DNA of 64,000 nucleotides from Lactimicrobium massiliense (GCF_900343155.1 NZ_OUNG01000006.1:62001-126000), one strand, 5' to 3'. Counted from the first letter of the stretch, positions 21,243-31,804 are shown. Translations and numbers: made by a program. Notes: a model not told the origin generated them from the letters alone.

Positions 21243-21327
21243 ACATACTGTATGCATGATTCCTGTTCTTGCAAAATGTGACTTGAGAGAACAGAATTGT
21301 CATATCAATTTACAGGGAGGTATGACG

Positions 21328-22275
21328 ATGAGTGTATCTTATGGAAAACTTGTGATTGTCGGTGCCGGAAAGGTTGGCTCTGCTGTGCTGAATTCAGTGC
21401 TGCGCATGAATATTATCGATGATATTGTCATGATCAACCGGCACAGAGAAAAAGCGCTGGGAGAAGTGCTGGATGCCAGTCATACGACCGCCTTTGCCTA
21501 TAGTTCCAATGCAAGTATCCGTGTCGGTGACTACAGTGACTGCAGGGATGCACATATTATTGTGATCACGGCCGGACCTTCCATTCAGCCTGGCAATCAT
21601 GACCGCAACACGCTGCTGAAGAAAAATGTGGAAGTGATGGATGAGGTCATGAAGCAGATTACGACATATACCAAAGAAGCGATCATCATCATGATCTCAA
21701 ACCCGCTGGATGTTCTGACGTACTATTTACAGCGGAAATACGATTATCCTGCCGGCCGCATCATGGGTACCGGAACCCTGCTGGATACTGCCCGCTTTAA
21801 CAAGATGCTTGGCGATCTGTGCGGTGTGGATGCCAAGAATGTCGTTGGCTTTGTGCTGGGCGAACATGGCTCTACATCCTTCATTCCCTGGAATACCGTG
21901 AATATTGTCGGGGTTCCGTTTGATGATCTTGCCAGGGAATTCGGTCTGAAAGCACCGATTGACAAGGATGCTCTGCTCAGTGAGACCAAGAGCATCGGAC
22001 CGCATATCGTTGATCTGAAGGGGTATACAAGTTCCGGTGTTTCTCTTGCGGCTTGCCGCATCATCGGTGCGATTGTGCGCAATGAGCACTGCATTGTACC
22101 GGTATCTGCCGTTATGCAGGGGAAGTATGGCTATGATGATGTGGCAATGAGTCTTCCCTGCATTCTGTCCAAAACAGGAATTGACCGTATCATTGAACTT
22201 CCCCTTGATGCGCAGGGCATGCATGATCTGCGTGTCTCTCATGATCATCTGCGGGAACTGATTGAGATGATCTGA
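21328..22275 (+). CDS. ldh: L-lactate dehydrogenase-type 2-hydroxyacid dehydrogenase
   Basis: A 315-residue LDH/MDH-superfamily protein. LVIVGAGKVGSAVLNSVL at residue 8 is the NAD-binding loop, GPSIQPGNHDRNTLLKKN near residue 86 is the mobile active-site loop with the catalytic Arg, MISNPLDVLTYY near 123 the Asn element, and VLGEHGSTSFIPW near 178 holds the catalytic His. It interconverts pyruvate and L-lactate, although the loop SIQPG differs from typical LDH so another 2-keto acid is possible. ATG 21328 fits the GGGAGG site better than ATG 21322. A lactate racemase gene follows, linking both to lactate stereochemistry. Confidence 0.82.
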   Translation: MSVSYGKLVIVGAGKVGSAVLNSVLRMNIIDDIVMINRHREKALGEVLDASHTTAFAYSSNASIRVGDYSDCRDAHIIVITAGPSIQPGNHDRNTLLKKNVEVMDEVMKQITTYTKEAIIIMISNPLDVLTYYLQRKYDYPAGRIMGTGTLLDTARFNKMLGDLCGVDAKNVVGFVLGEHGSTSFIPWNTVNIVGVPFDDLAREFGLKAPIDKDALLSETKSIGPHIVDLKGYTSSGVSLAACRIIGAIVRNEHCIVPVSAVMQGKYGYDDVAMSLPCILSKTGIDRIIELPLDAQGMHDLRVSHDHLRELIEMI

Positions 22276-22277
22276 GA

Positions 22278-22331
22278 ACAGAATCAGCCCGGATTCTGTA
22301 AAGGTATATTTCCCCTTTGCAGAGTCTTTTT
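22278..22331 (+). terminator. Possible terminator between ldh and larA
   Basis: ACAGAATC at 22278-22285 pairs with GATTCTGT at 22292-22299; a second AAAGG/CCTTT pairing and a seven-base T-run follow about 25 bases later. The gap between stem and T-run makes its efficiency uncertain. Confidence 0.4.
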
Positions 22332-22458
22332 TTGGCAAATCCTGATCACTGTTGTCTGCGGATGCAGAAAATGACATCAGGCCGGATCGAAATACTGCTG
22401 AGGATGTATGCAGGCTGTCTGCATAAAATAGTATTATATGCGTTAAGGGAGGCAACAT

Positions 22459-23712
22459 ATGAAAGTGCAGTTTGGCTTTGGCCGGGGCTATCAGGAAGTT
22501 GATATCAGTGAGAAAAACCTTCTGTCTGTACTGGAACCGGGAAGACTTCCGTCTTTTCCGGATGAACAAAAAATCCTGCAGGAGGCACTGTCTGCTCCCA
22601 TTGGCACGAAGAGACTGCGGGATATTGTGCATTCCGGTGAGAAGATTGCCATTGTCACAAGTGATATTTCCCGGCCGTGTCCGTCTATGAAAATCCTGCC
22701 GGCTGTCATAGCAGAGCTTTCTGCAGCCGGTATTCCGGATCAGGATATTACGATTACGTTTGCGCTTGGAAGTCACCGGCATATGACGGATCAGGAAAGA
22801 GAGCATCTTGCCGGAAAAGAAATCTTCAGCCGGATTGTCTGTCGGGACAGCAGCCCTGATGATACGGTTAGAATCGGCTGTACAGGCCGCGGTACGGATG
22901 TTTCGATTGACCGCACGGTGATGGAGGCAGACAGGCGTATCTGCATCGGCAATGTGGAGTACCATTACTTTGCCGGTTTCTCCGGCGGTGCCAAGGCCAT
23001 TTTTCCCGGCTGCAGCACACCTGCTTCCATTGCCATGAATCACAGGTGGATGATTGATCCGGAATCCTTTGCCGGCAGCCTGGATGACAATCCTGTCCGT
23101 CAGGATCTTGAGGAGGCGGCCGGTCTTGCCGATGTTGATTTTATTGTCAATGTCGTTTTGAATCCGGAAAAAAAGATTGTATATGCGGCATGCGGTGAGA
23201 TGCGAAAAGCACACCGCGATGCGTGCCGGTATCTTGCCGGTGCCTATGCATGCAGAATTCCCAGGGAAGCAGATATTGTCATTGTTTCTCAAGGTGGTTA
23301 TCCCAAGGATCTGAATCTTTATCAGCTGCAGAAAGCGCTGGATAATGCCAGACATGCGGTCAGAAAGGGTGGTACGGTCATCCTGGTGGGATCGGCGAAG
23401 GAAGGCTTTGGCAATGCAGTGTTTCAGGATTGGATGCTTTCATCCAGAACGCCGCAGGAAATGCTGCGGGATCTTCATCAGCACTTTGTTTTAGGTGGGC
23501 ATAAGGCAGCAGCGATTGCCAGGGTGAGAGAAAAAGCGGATATTTTCTTTGTGTCGGAAATGGATCCAGAGATACTTGGAAATACGATGCTGAAACCGTA
23601 TGAATCTCTTGGAACCGCATACAGGGATGCCCTTGCTGAATATGGCAGAAATGCGTCTGTGATTGCGATGCCGTATGGGGGCAGTACACTGCCCGTGCCT
23701 GATAAGGTGTAA
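22459..23712 (+). CDS. larA: Nickel-dependent lactate racemase
   Basis: A 417-residue LarA homologue. TSDISRPCPS near residue 67 and FALGSHRHMT near 101 carry the His region of the active site; GNVEYHYFAGFSGGAKAIFPGC near 164 contains His169 and Lys179, the counterpart of the Lys that binds the nickel-pincer nucleotide covalently; NHRW near 194 supplies the further nickel His. It racemises L- and D-lactate or a related 2-hydroxy acid. The cofactor genes larB, larC and larE are not in the window. AAGGGAGGCAACAT precedes ATG 22459. The gene follows ldh in the same direction. Confidence 0.88.
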   Translation: MKVQFGFGRGYQEVDISEKNLLSVLEPGRLPSFPDEQKILQEALSAPIGTKRLRDIVHSGEKIAIVTSDISRPCPSMKILPAVIAELSAAGIPDQDITITFALGSHRHMTDQEREHLAGKEIFSRIVCRDSSPDDTVRIGCTGRGTDVSIDRTVMEADRRICIGNVEYHYFAGFSGGAKAIFPGCSTPASIAMNHRWMIDPESFAGSLDDNPVRQDLEEAAGLADVDFIVNVVLNPEKKIVYAACGEMRKAHRDACRYLAGAYACRIPREADIVIVSQGGYPKDLNLYQLQKALDNARHAVRKGGTVILVGSAKEGFGNAVFQDWMLSSRTPQEMLRDLHQHFVLGGHKAAAIARVREKADIFFVSEMDPEILGNTMLKPYESLGTAYRDALAEYGRNASVIAMPYGGSTLPVPDKV

Positions 23713-23782
23713 ATAGCATTGAATGCCCGTCACAGTGTGAACAGGCATGTGAGATGCAGCAATACACGAAGGAGGATATGAA

Positions 23783-24178
23783 ATGACGATAGAGGAACGT
23801 GCTGAGAAGGCTGCTGCTTTGAAAGCGGAAGGAAAGTGCAATTGTGCCCAGGCGGTTATCAGTGTGTTTGCAGACAGGATTCCTGTGGATCATAATACGC
23901 TGATGAAATTGACATCGGGATTTGCAGCGGGCATGGGGTGCATGGAGAGTACCTGTGGTGCACTGACAGGCGCAGTGATGGCTGCCGGTATTCTGACGGA
24001 CGGGCACAGGACGCCTGCATATGCGGCACAGATTCTGAGGGAATTTGAACAAAGGAGCGGCGCACTCATATGCAGGGACCTCAAGGGCATCAACACTGGA
24101 AAACCGGTCTGTCCGTGTCCTGACTGTGTGCGCAATGCGGTTCTTGCGGCCGGGGCGGCATTGAATATCAGGGATTAG
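23783..24178 (+). CDS. C-GCAxxG-C-C family (redox-active Cys) protein
   Basis: A 131-residue protein with the family pattern: KCNCAQAVISVF near residue 19, GFAAGMGCMESTCGALTGAVMAAG near residue 45 and the C-terminal CPCPDCVRNAV. These proteins are thought to bind a metal or take part in redox chemistry; several are encoded near oxidoreductases. It has no signal peptide. AAGGAGGATATGAA precedes ATG 23783. A small unknown gene starts two bases after its stop, so they form an operon. Confidence 0.8.
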   Translation: MTIEERAEKAAALKAEGKCNCAQAVISVFADRIPVDHNTLMKLTSGFAAGMGCMESTCGALTGAVMAAGILTDGHRTPAYAAQILREFEQRSGALICRDLKGINTGKPVCPCPDCVRNAVLAAGAALNIRD

Positions 24179-24179
24179 G

Positions 24180-24491
24180 ATGGATCAGAAAAGCAGAAAC
24201 AGAGCAGCATGCAGGGAAAAGCTGATCTTCGCTTTGGTGAAAAGAGGGTTTCCGGCGGAATTTGGACAGGTGATCGCAGACCAGCTTGGCACGGAAATGA
24301 CAATGAAACGCATGATTTCCTATCTGCATCATGATGGTGTGTATTCTGCAGAGGAAATTGTGGATGAGATGCTGGCAATTCTGGCGGAGAGAGATAGCTG
24401 GCAGCGCAAGCATATTGCAGAATACAACAATAGAAAATACAATGATCTTCTGAATTTCGGGCTTGGCAGCGAGGATGAAGATGAGCAGTAA
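24180..24491 (+). CDS. Conserved hypothetical protein, helical
   Basis: A 103-residue soluble protein starting one base after the previous stop. It is predicted helical and has a basic N-terminus, a RGFPAEFGQVIADQLGTEMTMKRMISYL segment and an acidic tail (GSEDEDEQ). No family is recognised; a passing likeness of the first helix to RecX does not extend. The operon with the C-GCAxxG-C-C protein is its only context. Confidence 0.6.
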   Translation: MDQKSRNRAACREKLIFALVKRGFPAEFGQVIADQLGTEMTMKRMISYLHHDGVYSAEEIVDEMLAILAERDSWQRKHIAEYNNRKYNDLLNFGLGSEDEDEQ

Positions 24492-24540
24492 CAGGCAGGG
24501 ATATTCATTGGCATGATGGTGTCACTGCCTGTTATGCTTT
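24490..24540 (+). terminator. Probable terminator hairpin
   Basis: AACAGGCAG at 24490-24498 pairs perfectly with CTGCCTGTT at 24525-24533. The loop is 26 bases and the following sequence is only moderately T-rich, so confidence is limited. Confidence 0.4.
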
Positions 24541-24550
24541 ATCAGAATGA

Positions 24551-26086
<1,536 letters not shown>

Positions 26087-26095
26087 GGAATAAGA

Positions 26096-26170
26096 AAAAC
26101 ATGGCATCAGCCATTCTGTTTGTCTGGATATTCAATCCAGGCAGGCAGTCTGATTCTTGCCATGTTTTTT
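26096..26170. terminator. Bidirectional terminator between the GH1 gene and the GGDEF remnant
   Basis: AAAACATGGCA on the left and TGCCATGTTTT on the right form a long stem with a large internal loop and T-runs on both strands. The right arm overlaps the C-terminal codons of the minus-strand GGDEF fragment. Confidence 0.6.
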
Positions 26171-26509
26171 TGCTTCATACATTGCTTTGTCCGCCTGCTG
26201 TATCATTTTCGGAAGATCTGTGCAGATGGGCGTATATCCGATGGATGCAGTCAGAGAAATATCACTGCTGCCATGATGCACTTTGAAAGCAGAGAGCTGT
26301 TTCAGCAGTTCCTGTGCCAGCATGGAAACAGCTTCTTTCCCGGCATGGCAGATACCAACAATTTCTTCACTTCCGTAGCGATAGAAGGTGATGTTATTCT
26401 GGAGGCTGAATGCGGCAGCAAGCTGTCCGATTGCTTTCAGACATTCATCACCGGCATCATGTCCCCATGTATCATTGATATGCTTGAAATTGTCAATATC
26501 GATGAACAT
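26132..26509 (-). pseudogene. Truncated GGDEF (diguanylate cyclase-like) domain
   Basis: The minus-strand frame encodes FIDIDNFKHINDTWGHDAGDECLKAIG, then FYRYGSEEIVGI at the signature site (GSEEI instead of GGDEF) and SASIGY-like closing strands with ADKAMYEAKKHGKN. This is a GGDEF domain that lacks its LTGLYNR start and any sensor. Upstream codons (to 26689) have no ribosome site and run into the next gene's promoter. The altered signature suggests weak or no cyclase activity. It may be a remnant, or a stand-alone nucleotide-binding domain starting at ATG 26509. Confidence 0.6.
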
Positions 26510-26631
26510 GACATCACTGACCTGCCGGCAAGGATCCCCCTGCAGTACATAAAAACTGCATGAGATTTCACAATCCTGTGGTGCTTTTCTGGATGCGTGC
26601 CTGCTACAATGGCACATGGAAGGTGAAGACA

Positions 26632-27870
26632 ATGACAAATACGATTGAAGCAGATCAGCCTCTCTGGGAAGTGCTGGATATCTATCCACAGCTGAAAAAG
26701 ATTCTGAAGGAAGCAGGGTTCAAAGAAGCGGAAAATCCGTACAAACTGAAAATTGCAGCTAAGTCGGCATCACTTGCATATCTGATGGCAAGAAACCATG
26801 TGTCATATGAACAGATGGATGCGATCCTGAAGGAAAATGGACTTGCATTAACCGGACAGCAGGAGGAAGAAACAGCAGATGCCAGCCAGAACGAAAGACC
26901 GCTGCTGTACCAGTCTTTTGATCAGGCACAGAAAGAGATCCAGGTGGAACATCAGGATCCTTCCAGCATGGAGGATGGTCATCCGCTGCAGACACTGCAG
27001 AAGGAAAATGAATGCCTGCGGAATCTTCTGCAAAAGATCAGGGCAGATCTGAATGATGGCAAAGAGCCATCAGCGGCATTGCTGCCATTAAAGCCGCTGC
27101 CAAAGCTGTACAGTTTCATTGAAGAAGTGATCATGCCGATGCTGTACCGGTATGGATTCTATGAATATACAGATGAGCTCTGGAAACAGGAAGAGGATGC
27201 CCGCCATACAATGTCTCGCATTGTCCACAATCTGATGAGACCGGGCAGTGATGTTCCCGAAGAAACAAGCAGACTGCTGGATAAGATCGAAGAGATTGCG
27301 GATCAGCAGGACAATGCATTGTATCCGCTTGCCCTTGATCATTTTACACAGGATGAGTGGGTACAGATTTATCTGGATCTGAAAAGGGAAGGATCTGCGT
27401 TTCTTCCTTCCGTGCCGGTATGGCATACAGGTGAAGAACTGGCATCTGTTTTTCAGCGGCCGCAGGGTATTGATGCTGCCACAGGCACAATTCGTCTGGA
27501 AAGGGGTACACTGACATACCCACAGCTCAAAGCCATCCTGGACAAGCTGCCTGTTGATCTGACCTTTATTGACGAGAATGATATGAACCGGTATTTCCTG
27601 GATAATGGCAGAATTTTCATGCGTCCTTCTACTGCCCTTGACCGGCCGGTGAAAGACTGTCACCCGCCCCGTGTGCAGATTGCCCTTTCCAATCTTCTGA
27701 AAGACTTCAAATCCGGCAAGCGGGACCACATGGAAATCTGGAGTGAACATCCGTTCCCTGTCCATGTTCACTATCTGGCTCTGCATGACGACAATGGCAG
27801 ATATATCGGTGCACTTGAAATCGTGCAGAAGTGTGATGAGATTGCGTCTCACTTCTGTAAAACAAAATAA
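26632..27870 (+). CDS. DUF1858 / DUF438 / PAS-domain protein
   Basis: A 412-residue cytosolic protein. Residues 10-65 are a DUF1858-type module (PLWEVLDIYPQLKKILKEAGF). Residues about 135-280 resemble the helical hemerythrin-like region of DUF438 proteins, with EEVIMPMLYRYGFYEYTDELWKQEEDARH containing His and Glu residues that could bind metal. Residues about 285-405 form a PAS_10 domain (LPVDLTFIDENDMNRYF). Such proteins are common in anaerobes and are thought to sense redox or nitric oxide. ATG 26632 with GGAAGGTGAAGAC is used; a TACAAT box precedes it at 26605. Confidence 0.78.
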   Translation: MTNTIEADQPLWEVLDIYPQLKKILKEAGFKEAENPYKLKIAAKSASLAYLMARNHVSYEQMDAILKENGLALTGQQEEETADASQNERPLLYQSFDQAQKEIQVEHQDPSSMEDGHPLQTLQKENECLRNLLQKIRADLNDGKEPSAALLPLKPLPKLYSFIEEVIMPMLYRYGFYEYTDELWKQEEDARHTMSRIVHNLMRPGSDVPEETSRLLDKIEEIADQQDNALYPLALDHFTQDEWVQIYLDLKREGSAFLPSVPVWHTGEELASVFQRPQGIDAATGTIRLERGTLTYPQLKAILDKLPVDLTFIDENDMNRYFLDNGRIFMRPSTALDRPVKDCHPPRVQIALSNLLKDFKSGKRDHMEIWSEHPFPVHVHYLALHDDNGRYIGALEIVQKCDEIASHFCKTK

Positions 27871-28061
27871 TGATTGAAATGTTTTGATCAGGATCACAGC
27901 AGATGCTGCGATCAATGGCATCTTTCATTGGCAGACAGAAGCAGGGCATGTCTCTGGAAATGCTGGTGGAGGATTTTTGAACGGAACGGATGCTTTCATG
28001 ACATCTCTGGCATCCAATATTATGGTGTAGTATAGTTGTAACCATGCAGAAGGATATTGGG
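27871..28061. other. Intergenic stretch with no supported gene
   Basis: About 190 bases lie between the PAS protein and the glycosyltransferase. A 24-codon frame from ATG 27903 has no ribosome site. Nothing else is recognised. Confidence 0.4.
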
Positions 28062-29039
28062 ATGAAGCTGCTGTCAGTCGTTGTGCCATGCTTCAATGAA
28101 GAGGAAAACATTGATTATTTCTATACGGAAATGGCAAAGAATGATGCTTTTTTCCAGTCTCATAATATGCAGAAAGAGATCATTTTCGTGGATGATGGTT
28201 CCCGTGATCATACTGTGGAAAAGGTCAAGGCACTGCATGAAAAGGATCCTGCAGTTGTGCTGATTTCCTTCTCCCGCAACTTTGGCAAGGAAGCGGCGAT
28301 GTATGCCGGCCTGCAGGCCGCAAAGGGTGACTATGTAGCGGTCATGGATGCGGATCTGCAGGATCCGCCATCCTTACTGCCGGAAATGTTTGGCTATCTG
28401 GATCAGGGCTATGATCAGGTCGCAACCCGCCGGGCAACCAGAAAAGGAGAACCAAAGGTACGTTCCTGGTTTGCCAGACGCTTCTATGCTCTGATTAACC
28501 GGTTTTCAGCGACCAGAATTGTGGATGGATCACGTGACTACCGTCTGATGACAAGACAGGTCGTCGATGCCATTCTGCAGGTGACCGAATACAACCGTTT
28601 TTCCAAAGGACTGTTTTCCTGGGTGGGATTTCAGACAAAATGGATCTCCTATGACAATGTGGAAAGAAAGTACGGTAAAACCAAGTGGTCTTTCTTTTCC
28701 TTGTTCCGCTATGCCCTGGATGGCATTGCGGCCTATTCGACCGTCCCGCTTGCCATTGCAAGTTTCTTTGGCATATTCTTCTGTATCCTTGCCATCCTGA
28801 TGATCATCTTCATCATTATCCGCAAACTGATCTTCGGCGATCCAACCCCGGGCTGGCCAAGCCTTGTCTGCATCATCCTGCTGATCGGCGGCATTCAGCT
28901 GCTGTGCATCGGCATCATCGGACAATATCTGTCCAAAACCTATCTGGAAGTTAAGAACCGGCCGATCTATCTTGTTCGTGAAAAAGTAGGACAGGGGATC
29001 GATCTTGAAAGGCCGAGGCCGGATGATGAAAATAAGTAA
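28062..29039 (+). CDS. GtrB-like polyprenyl-phosphate glycosyltransferase
   Basis: A 325-residue family 2 glycosyltransferase anchored in the membrane. LSVVVPCFNEEENI and EIIFVDDGSRDHT form the nucleotide-sugar site, AVMDADLQDPPSLLPEM the DxD-type metal site, and residues about 225-290 contain two transmembrane helices (LAIASFFGIFFCILAILMIIFI and the SLVCIILLIGGIQLL region). Such enzymes transfer glucose or another sugar from the UDP form to undecaprenyl phosphate for later cell-surface modification. ATG 28062 is preferred because AAGGATATTGGG precedes it; ATG 28044 lacks a site. It stands alone. Confidence 0.88.
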   Translation: MKLLSVVVPCFNEEENIDYFYTEMAKNDAFFQSHNMQKEIIFVDDGSRDHTVEKVKALHEKDPAVVLISFSRNFGKEAAMYAGLQAAKGDYVAVMDADLQDPPSLLPEMFGYLDQGYDQVATRRATRKGEPKVRSWFARRFYALINRFSATRIVDGSRDYRLMTRQVVDAILQVTEYNRFSKGLFSWVGFQTKWISYDNVERKYGKTKWSFFSLFRYALDGIAAYSTVPLAIASFFGIFFCILAILMIIFIIIRKLIFGDPTPGWPSLVCIILLIGGIQLLCIGIIGQYLSKTYLEVKNRPIYLVREKVGQGIDLERPRPDDENK

Positions 29040-29061
29040 ATATTTTCATGAAAAATAAGTG

Positions 29062-29090
29062 TTGACTTACAGCAAACTGAAAACTATACT
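29062..29090 (+). promoter_or_regulatory. Promoter of the T-box operon
   Basis: TTGACT at 29062-29067 and TATACT at 29085-29090 with a 17-base spacer form a near-consensus promoter placed just before the T-box leader. Confidence 0.8.
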
Positions 29091-29328
29091 TTCAGTACAT
29101 TCAAGGAACGGAAGAGTAGCTGTCAGATATCTTCAAGCGAGCCGGAACAGAGTGGAAGTCCGGTAAGAGAGGGGACAGTGAAGCGCATCCGGGAGAAGTT
29201 CTTCTGAAGTCAATAGGAAGAAACGTGATTCTGCGTTAAGGAGAAGAGTGGTCAGCGTATGCTGGCAACCAGTGTGGTACCGCGGATAGATCAGCCGTCT
29301 CTGGATTTTTCCAGAAGACGGCTTTTTT
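29091..29328 (+). ncRNA. T-box leader (tRNA-sensing riboswitch)
   Basis: The leader carries the T-box motif AGTGTGGTACCGCG at 29271-29284, a stem I with an AGTA-type bulge and GTGGAAG apical features around 29110-29185, and a terminator GCCGTCT/AGACGGC with T-run at 29293-29328. Uncharged tRNA binding would favour the antiterminator. The specifier loop reads GTGAA-GCG-CATCC near 29180-29196; by the usual layout the codon is GCG (alanine), though AGC (serine) is a shifted reading. It controls the amino-acid ABC transporter and probably the peptidase behind it. Confidence 0.88.
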
Positions 29329-29348
29329 GCATAAGGGGAGGTGAGCAC

Positions 29349-29498
29349 ATGACAGAGCGACGAAGATACAGCAGATTGTATGAACAAACATCGATGACAA
29401 CAAATCAAATGGGAGGAAAAGATTATGAAAACATCAAAAATTGTCAAAACAGCTTTGTCCGGACTGCTCGCCTGCAGTCTTGCCGCATGTGGTTCTAG
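29349..29498 (+). other. Possible upstream ORF overlapping the lipoprotein start
   Basis: GGGGAGGTGA at 29335-29344 is followed by ATG 29349 and a 49-codon frame that runs through the lipoprotein start in another frame. The ribosome site is stronger than many genes here. It could be a regulatory leader peptide or a chance frame. Confidence 0.25.
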
Positions 29499-30369
29499 TT
29501 CTTCAGCATCCGCATCTGCTTCATCCGGATCTGCATCATCTGATGAATACAGTTATCTGCTGGATACATCCGATCTGGAAAAGCCAACCCTGGATCTGAG
29601 CAATCCAACAGGTGTTCTCAAGGACATCATTGACAGCGGCACCCTTTCCGTCGCAACGTCCCCGGATTTTCCGCCGAATGAGTGGGTGGATGATTCCGGC
29701 AAGGTCTATGGTTCCGAAATGATGTTTGCCAAATATATCGCCGACTGTCTGGGGGTCAGCCTGAATATTGAAACCATGGATTTCAGCGGCACGCTGGTTG
29801 CCGTCGATACGGGTAAGACGGATCTTGCCATGAGCGGCTATGGCTGGAAGAAAGACAGAGAAGAAAGCTATGAGCTCTCCAAAGGATATATCGGTGATCC
29901 GGATTCAGACGCCGGCCAGACTTTGATTACAACCAAAGCCAATGAAGGCAAATACAATTCACTGCAGGACTTTGTAGGATCCACGATCATGGCGCAGGCA
30001 ACCTCGCTGCAGGAAATGTATGTGCAGGATGAAATTCTGTCGCTGGATAAGGATGATACGACTAAATATGAAGCGGTCAAGACATTGGATCAGGCCATTC
30101 TCGGGCTGGCTTCCGGCAAGTGTGATGCCGTTGCGCTGGCACAGGCTACTGCTGAAAACTATGTGGAACAGTCTGATGGGCAGTTTGTGATGACTGGCGT
30201 CATGTTTGATCTGACGCCGTATGGTGATTATCAGGGCAACGTTCTGGCTGCCAAGAAGGGCGAGACCGCACTGATTGACGTCATGAATCAGATTGTCGAT
30301 TTCGTGAACGAAAAAGGCTATTACCAGACCTGGTATGCACAGGCCAAAGAAGCGTCCAAGGCTGAATAA
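29425..30369 (+). CDS. Amino-acid ABC transporter substrate-binding lipoprotein
   Basis: A 314-residue protein with a signal peptide and lipobox (LLACSLAAC; the Cys is residue 22), followed by a Ser/Ala-rich linker and a periplasmic-binding fold of the polar amino-acid type (LSVATSPDFPPNEWVDDSGKVYGSEMMFAKYIA, and the hinge and C-terminal MNQIVDFVNEKGYYQTWY). It captures an amino acid outside the cell for the permease next door. GGGAGGAAAAGATT precedes ATG 29425. It is the first gene of the T-box operon. Confidence 0.9.
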   Translation: MKTSKIVKTALSGLLACSLAACGSSSSASASASSGSASSDEYSYLLDTSDLEKPTLDLSNPTGVLKDIIDSGTLSVATSPDFPPNEWVDDSGKVYGSEMMFAKYIADCLGVSLNIETMDFSGTLVAVDTGKTDLAMSGYGWKKDREESYELSKGYIGDPDSDAGQTLITTKANEGKYNSLQDFVGSTIMAQATSLQEMYVQDEILSLDKDDTTKYEAVKTLDQAILGLASGKCDAVALAQATAENYVEQSDGQFVMTGVMFDLTPYGDYQGNVLAAKKGETALIDVMNQIVDFVNEKGYYQTWYAQAKEASKAE

Positions 30370-30394
30370 GTTGTTAGGAAGGAAATGACACTGC

Positions 30395-31060
30395 ATGGGA
30401 GAAGGAATTGTTGAAGTTTTTCTGAAATACTGGCCGATCTTTCTGAGAGGTCTTGGCGGAACGCTGGAATATGCATTCATTGCCGTCTTCTTTGGATCGA
30501 TTCTGGGCACACTGATTGCGATGGCGCATCTGGCCAAGAATAAGGTTTTATCTGCCATTGCGGCGGTCTATGTCAATGTGCTCAGAGGCACGCCTCTGCT
30601 TGTGCAGATGTATATTTCCTACTATTTTCTGCCGATGGCTTTTCCGGCATTGAACAAAATTGACAAAGTTTACTTCGTGCTGCTGGCACTGACGCTGAAC
30701 TCCAGCGCCTATGTTTCTGAGATCTTCAGAAGCGGCATTATGTCCGTGGACAAAGGTCAGACAGAAGCGGCCAGATCACTTGGCATGACATCCGGCCACT
30801 GCATGCGCTACATCATCCTGCCCCAGGCAATCAAGAATATCTTGCCGGCACTTGGCAATGAATATATTTCCATGATCAAAGAAACATCTCTTGCCGGCAG
30901 CTTCATGCTGTATGAACTGATGTACACGCAGACACTGCTTGCCAATAAGTATCTGATCTGGCAGCCGCTGTTTATCATCGCCGGTATTTATCTGCTTGTT
31001 ACGTTGTCCCTTTCCTGGGTCGTCAGAAAGATGGAAAAGAGGTTGAGTGTCAGTGACTGA
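30395..31060 (+). CDS. Amino-acid ABC transporter permease (HisM family)
   Basis: A 221-residue integral membrane protein with five or so helices. [23 protein letters not shown] near residue 66 is the family N-terminal signature and [30 protein letters not shown] near residue 126 the EAA loop that contacts the ATPase. It forms the transport channel. A GGAAGGAAATGAC site precedes ATG 30395. The 3' end overlaps the ATPase gene by 14 bases. Confidence 0.92.
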   Translation: MGEGIVEVFLKYWPIFLRGLGGTLEYAFIAVFFGSILGTLIAMAHLAKNKVLSAIAAVYVNVLRGTPLLVQMYISYYFLPMAFPALNKIDKVYFVLLALTLNSSAYVSEIFRSGIMSVDKGQTEAARSLGMTSGHCMRYIILPQAIKNILPALGNEYISMIKETSLAGSFMLYELMYTQTLLANKYLIWQPLFIIAGIYLLVTLSLSWVVRKMEKRLSVSD

Positions 31061-31796
31061 GAAGAATGATGTGTTGATCGAAACGGTCGACCTGCATAAA
31101 AATTTTGGCTCCCTGCAGGTGCTCAAGGGCATCTCTGAGAAGATTCATAAAGGTGAAGTTGTCACCATCATCGGACCTTCAGGCGGCGGCAAGAGCACGT
31201 TCCTGCGCTGTCTGAATATGCTGGAAGAGCCGACCTCTGGCAAAGTGCTGTTTGAAGGCCATGAGCTGGATCCCAAAAGCACGAATCTGAACCTGCACCG
31301 TCAGAAGATCGGTATGGTATTCCAGCAGTTCAATGTGTTTCCGAACCTGACTGTGCTGGATAACATCACGATTACACCGAAGCTGGAAAAGCATGTCAAA
31401 AAGGAAGATGCTGAAAAAGAGGCATTGGAACTGCTGAAGACAGTTGGTCTTGAAGATAAGGCCAATGTCTATCCGCGTAAATTATCCGGCGGTCAGAAAC
31501 AGCGGCTTGCCATTGTGCGGGCCATGGCCATGCATCCGGATGTGATGCTGTTTGATGAGCCGACCAGTGCGCTGGATCCGGAAATGGTCAAAGGTGTTCT
31601 CCGGGTTATTCAGAATCTTGCAGAAAGCGGCATGACCTGTGTCATTGTCACCCATGAGATGGGCTTTGCAAGAGAAGTCAGCGACCGGGTACTGTTCATC
31701 GATGGCGGCGTTGTTGCGGAAGAAGGTACCCCGGAACAACTGTTTGACCATCCGCAGAATGAAAGAACAAAGGCATTCCTGTCTGAAGTGCTTTAG
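31047..31796 (+). CDS. Amino-acid ABC transporter ATP-binding protein (GlnQ family)
   Basis: A 249-residue ATPase. Walker A is GPSGGGKST near residue 43, the signature LSGGQKQRL near 148, Walker [14 protein letters not shown] near 169 and the switch His in VTHEMGFA near 205. It energises import by the adjacent permease. GTG 31047 is used because AAGAGG lies just upstream and the frame overlaps the permease end. It is followed by an M14 peptidase nine bases on. Confidence 0.92.
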   Translation: MSVTEKNDVLIETVDLHKNFGSLQVLKGISEKIHKGEVVTIIGPSGGGKSTFLRCLNMLEEPTSGKVLFEGHELDPKSTNLNLHRQKIGMVFQQFNVFPNLTVLDNITITPKLEKHVKKEDAEKEALELLKTVGLEDKANVYPRKLSGGQKQRLAIVRAMAMHPDVMLFDEPTSALDPEMVKGVLRVIQNLAESGMTCVIVTHEMGFAREVSDRVLFIDGGVVAEEGTPEQLFDHPQNERTKAFLSEVL

Positions 31797-31804
31797 AAAG
31801 GATC

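Noticed and set aside
21727..23355. A 542-codon minus-strand ORF across ldh and larA
   Set aside because: It is antisense to two clearly recognised genes, has no family motifs and is Ile/Cys/His-rich in the way of shadow frames.
24180..24491. RecX-like protein
   Set aside because: Only one short helix looks similar; the three-repeat RecX layout is absent.
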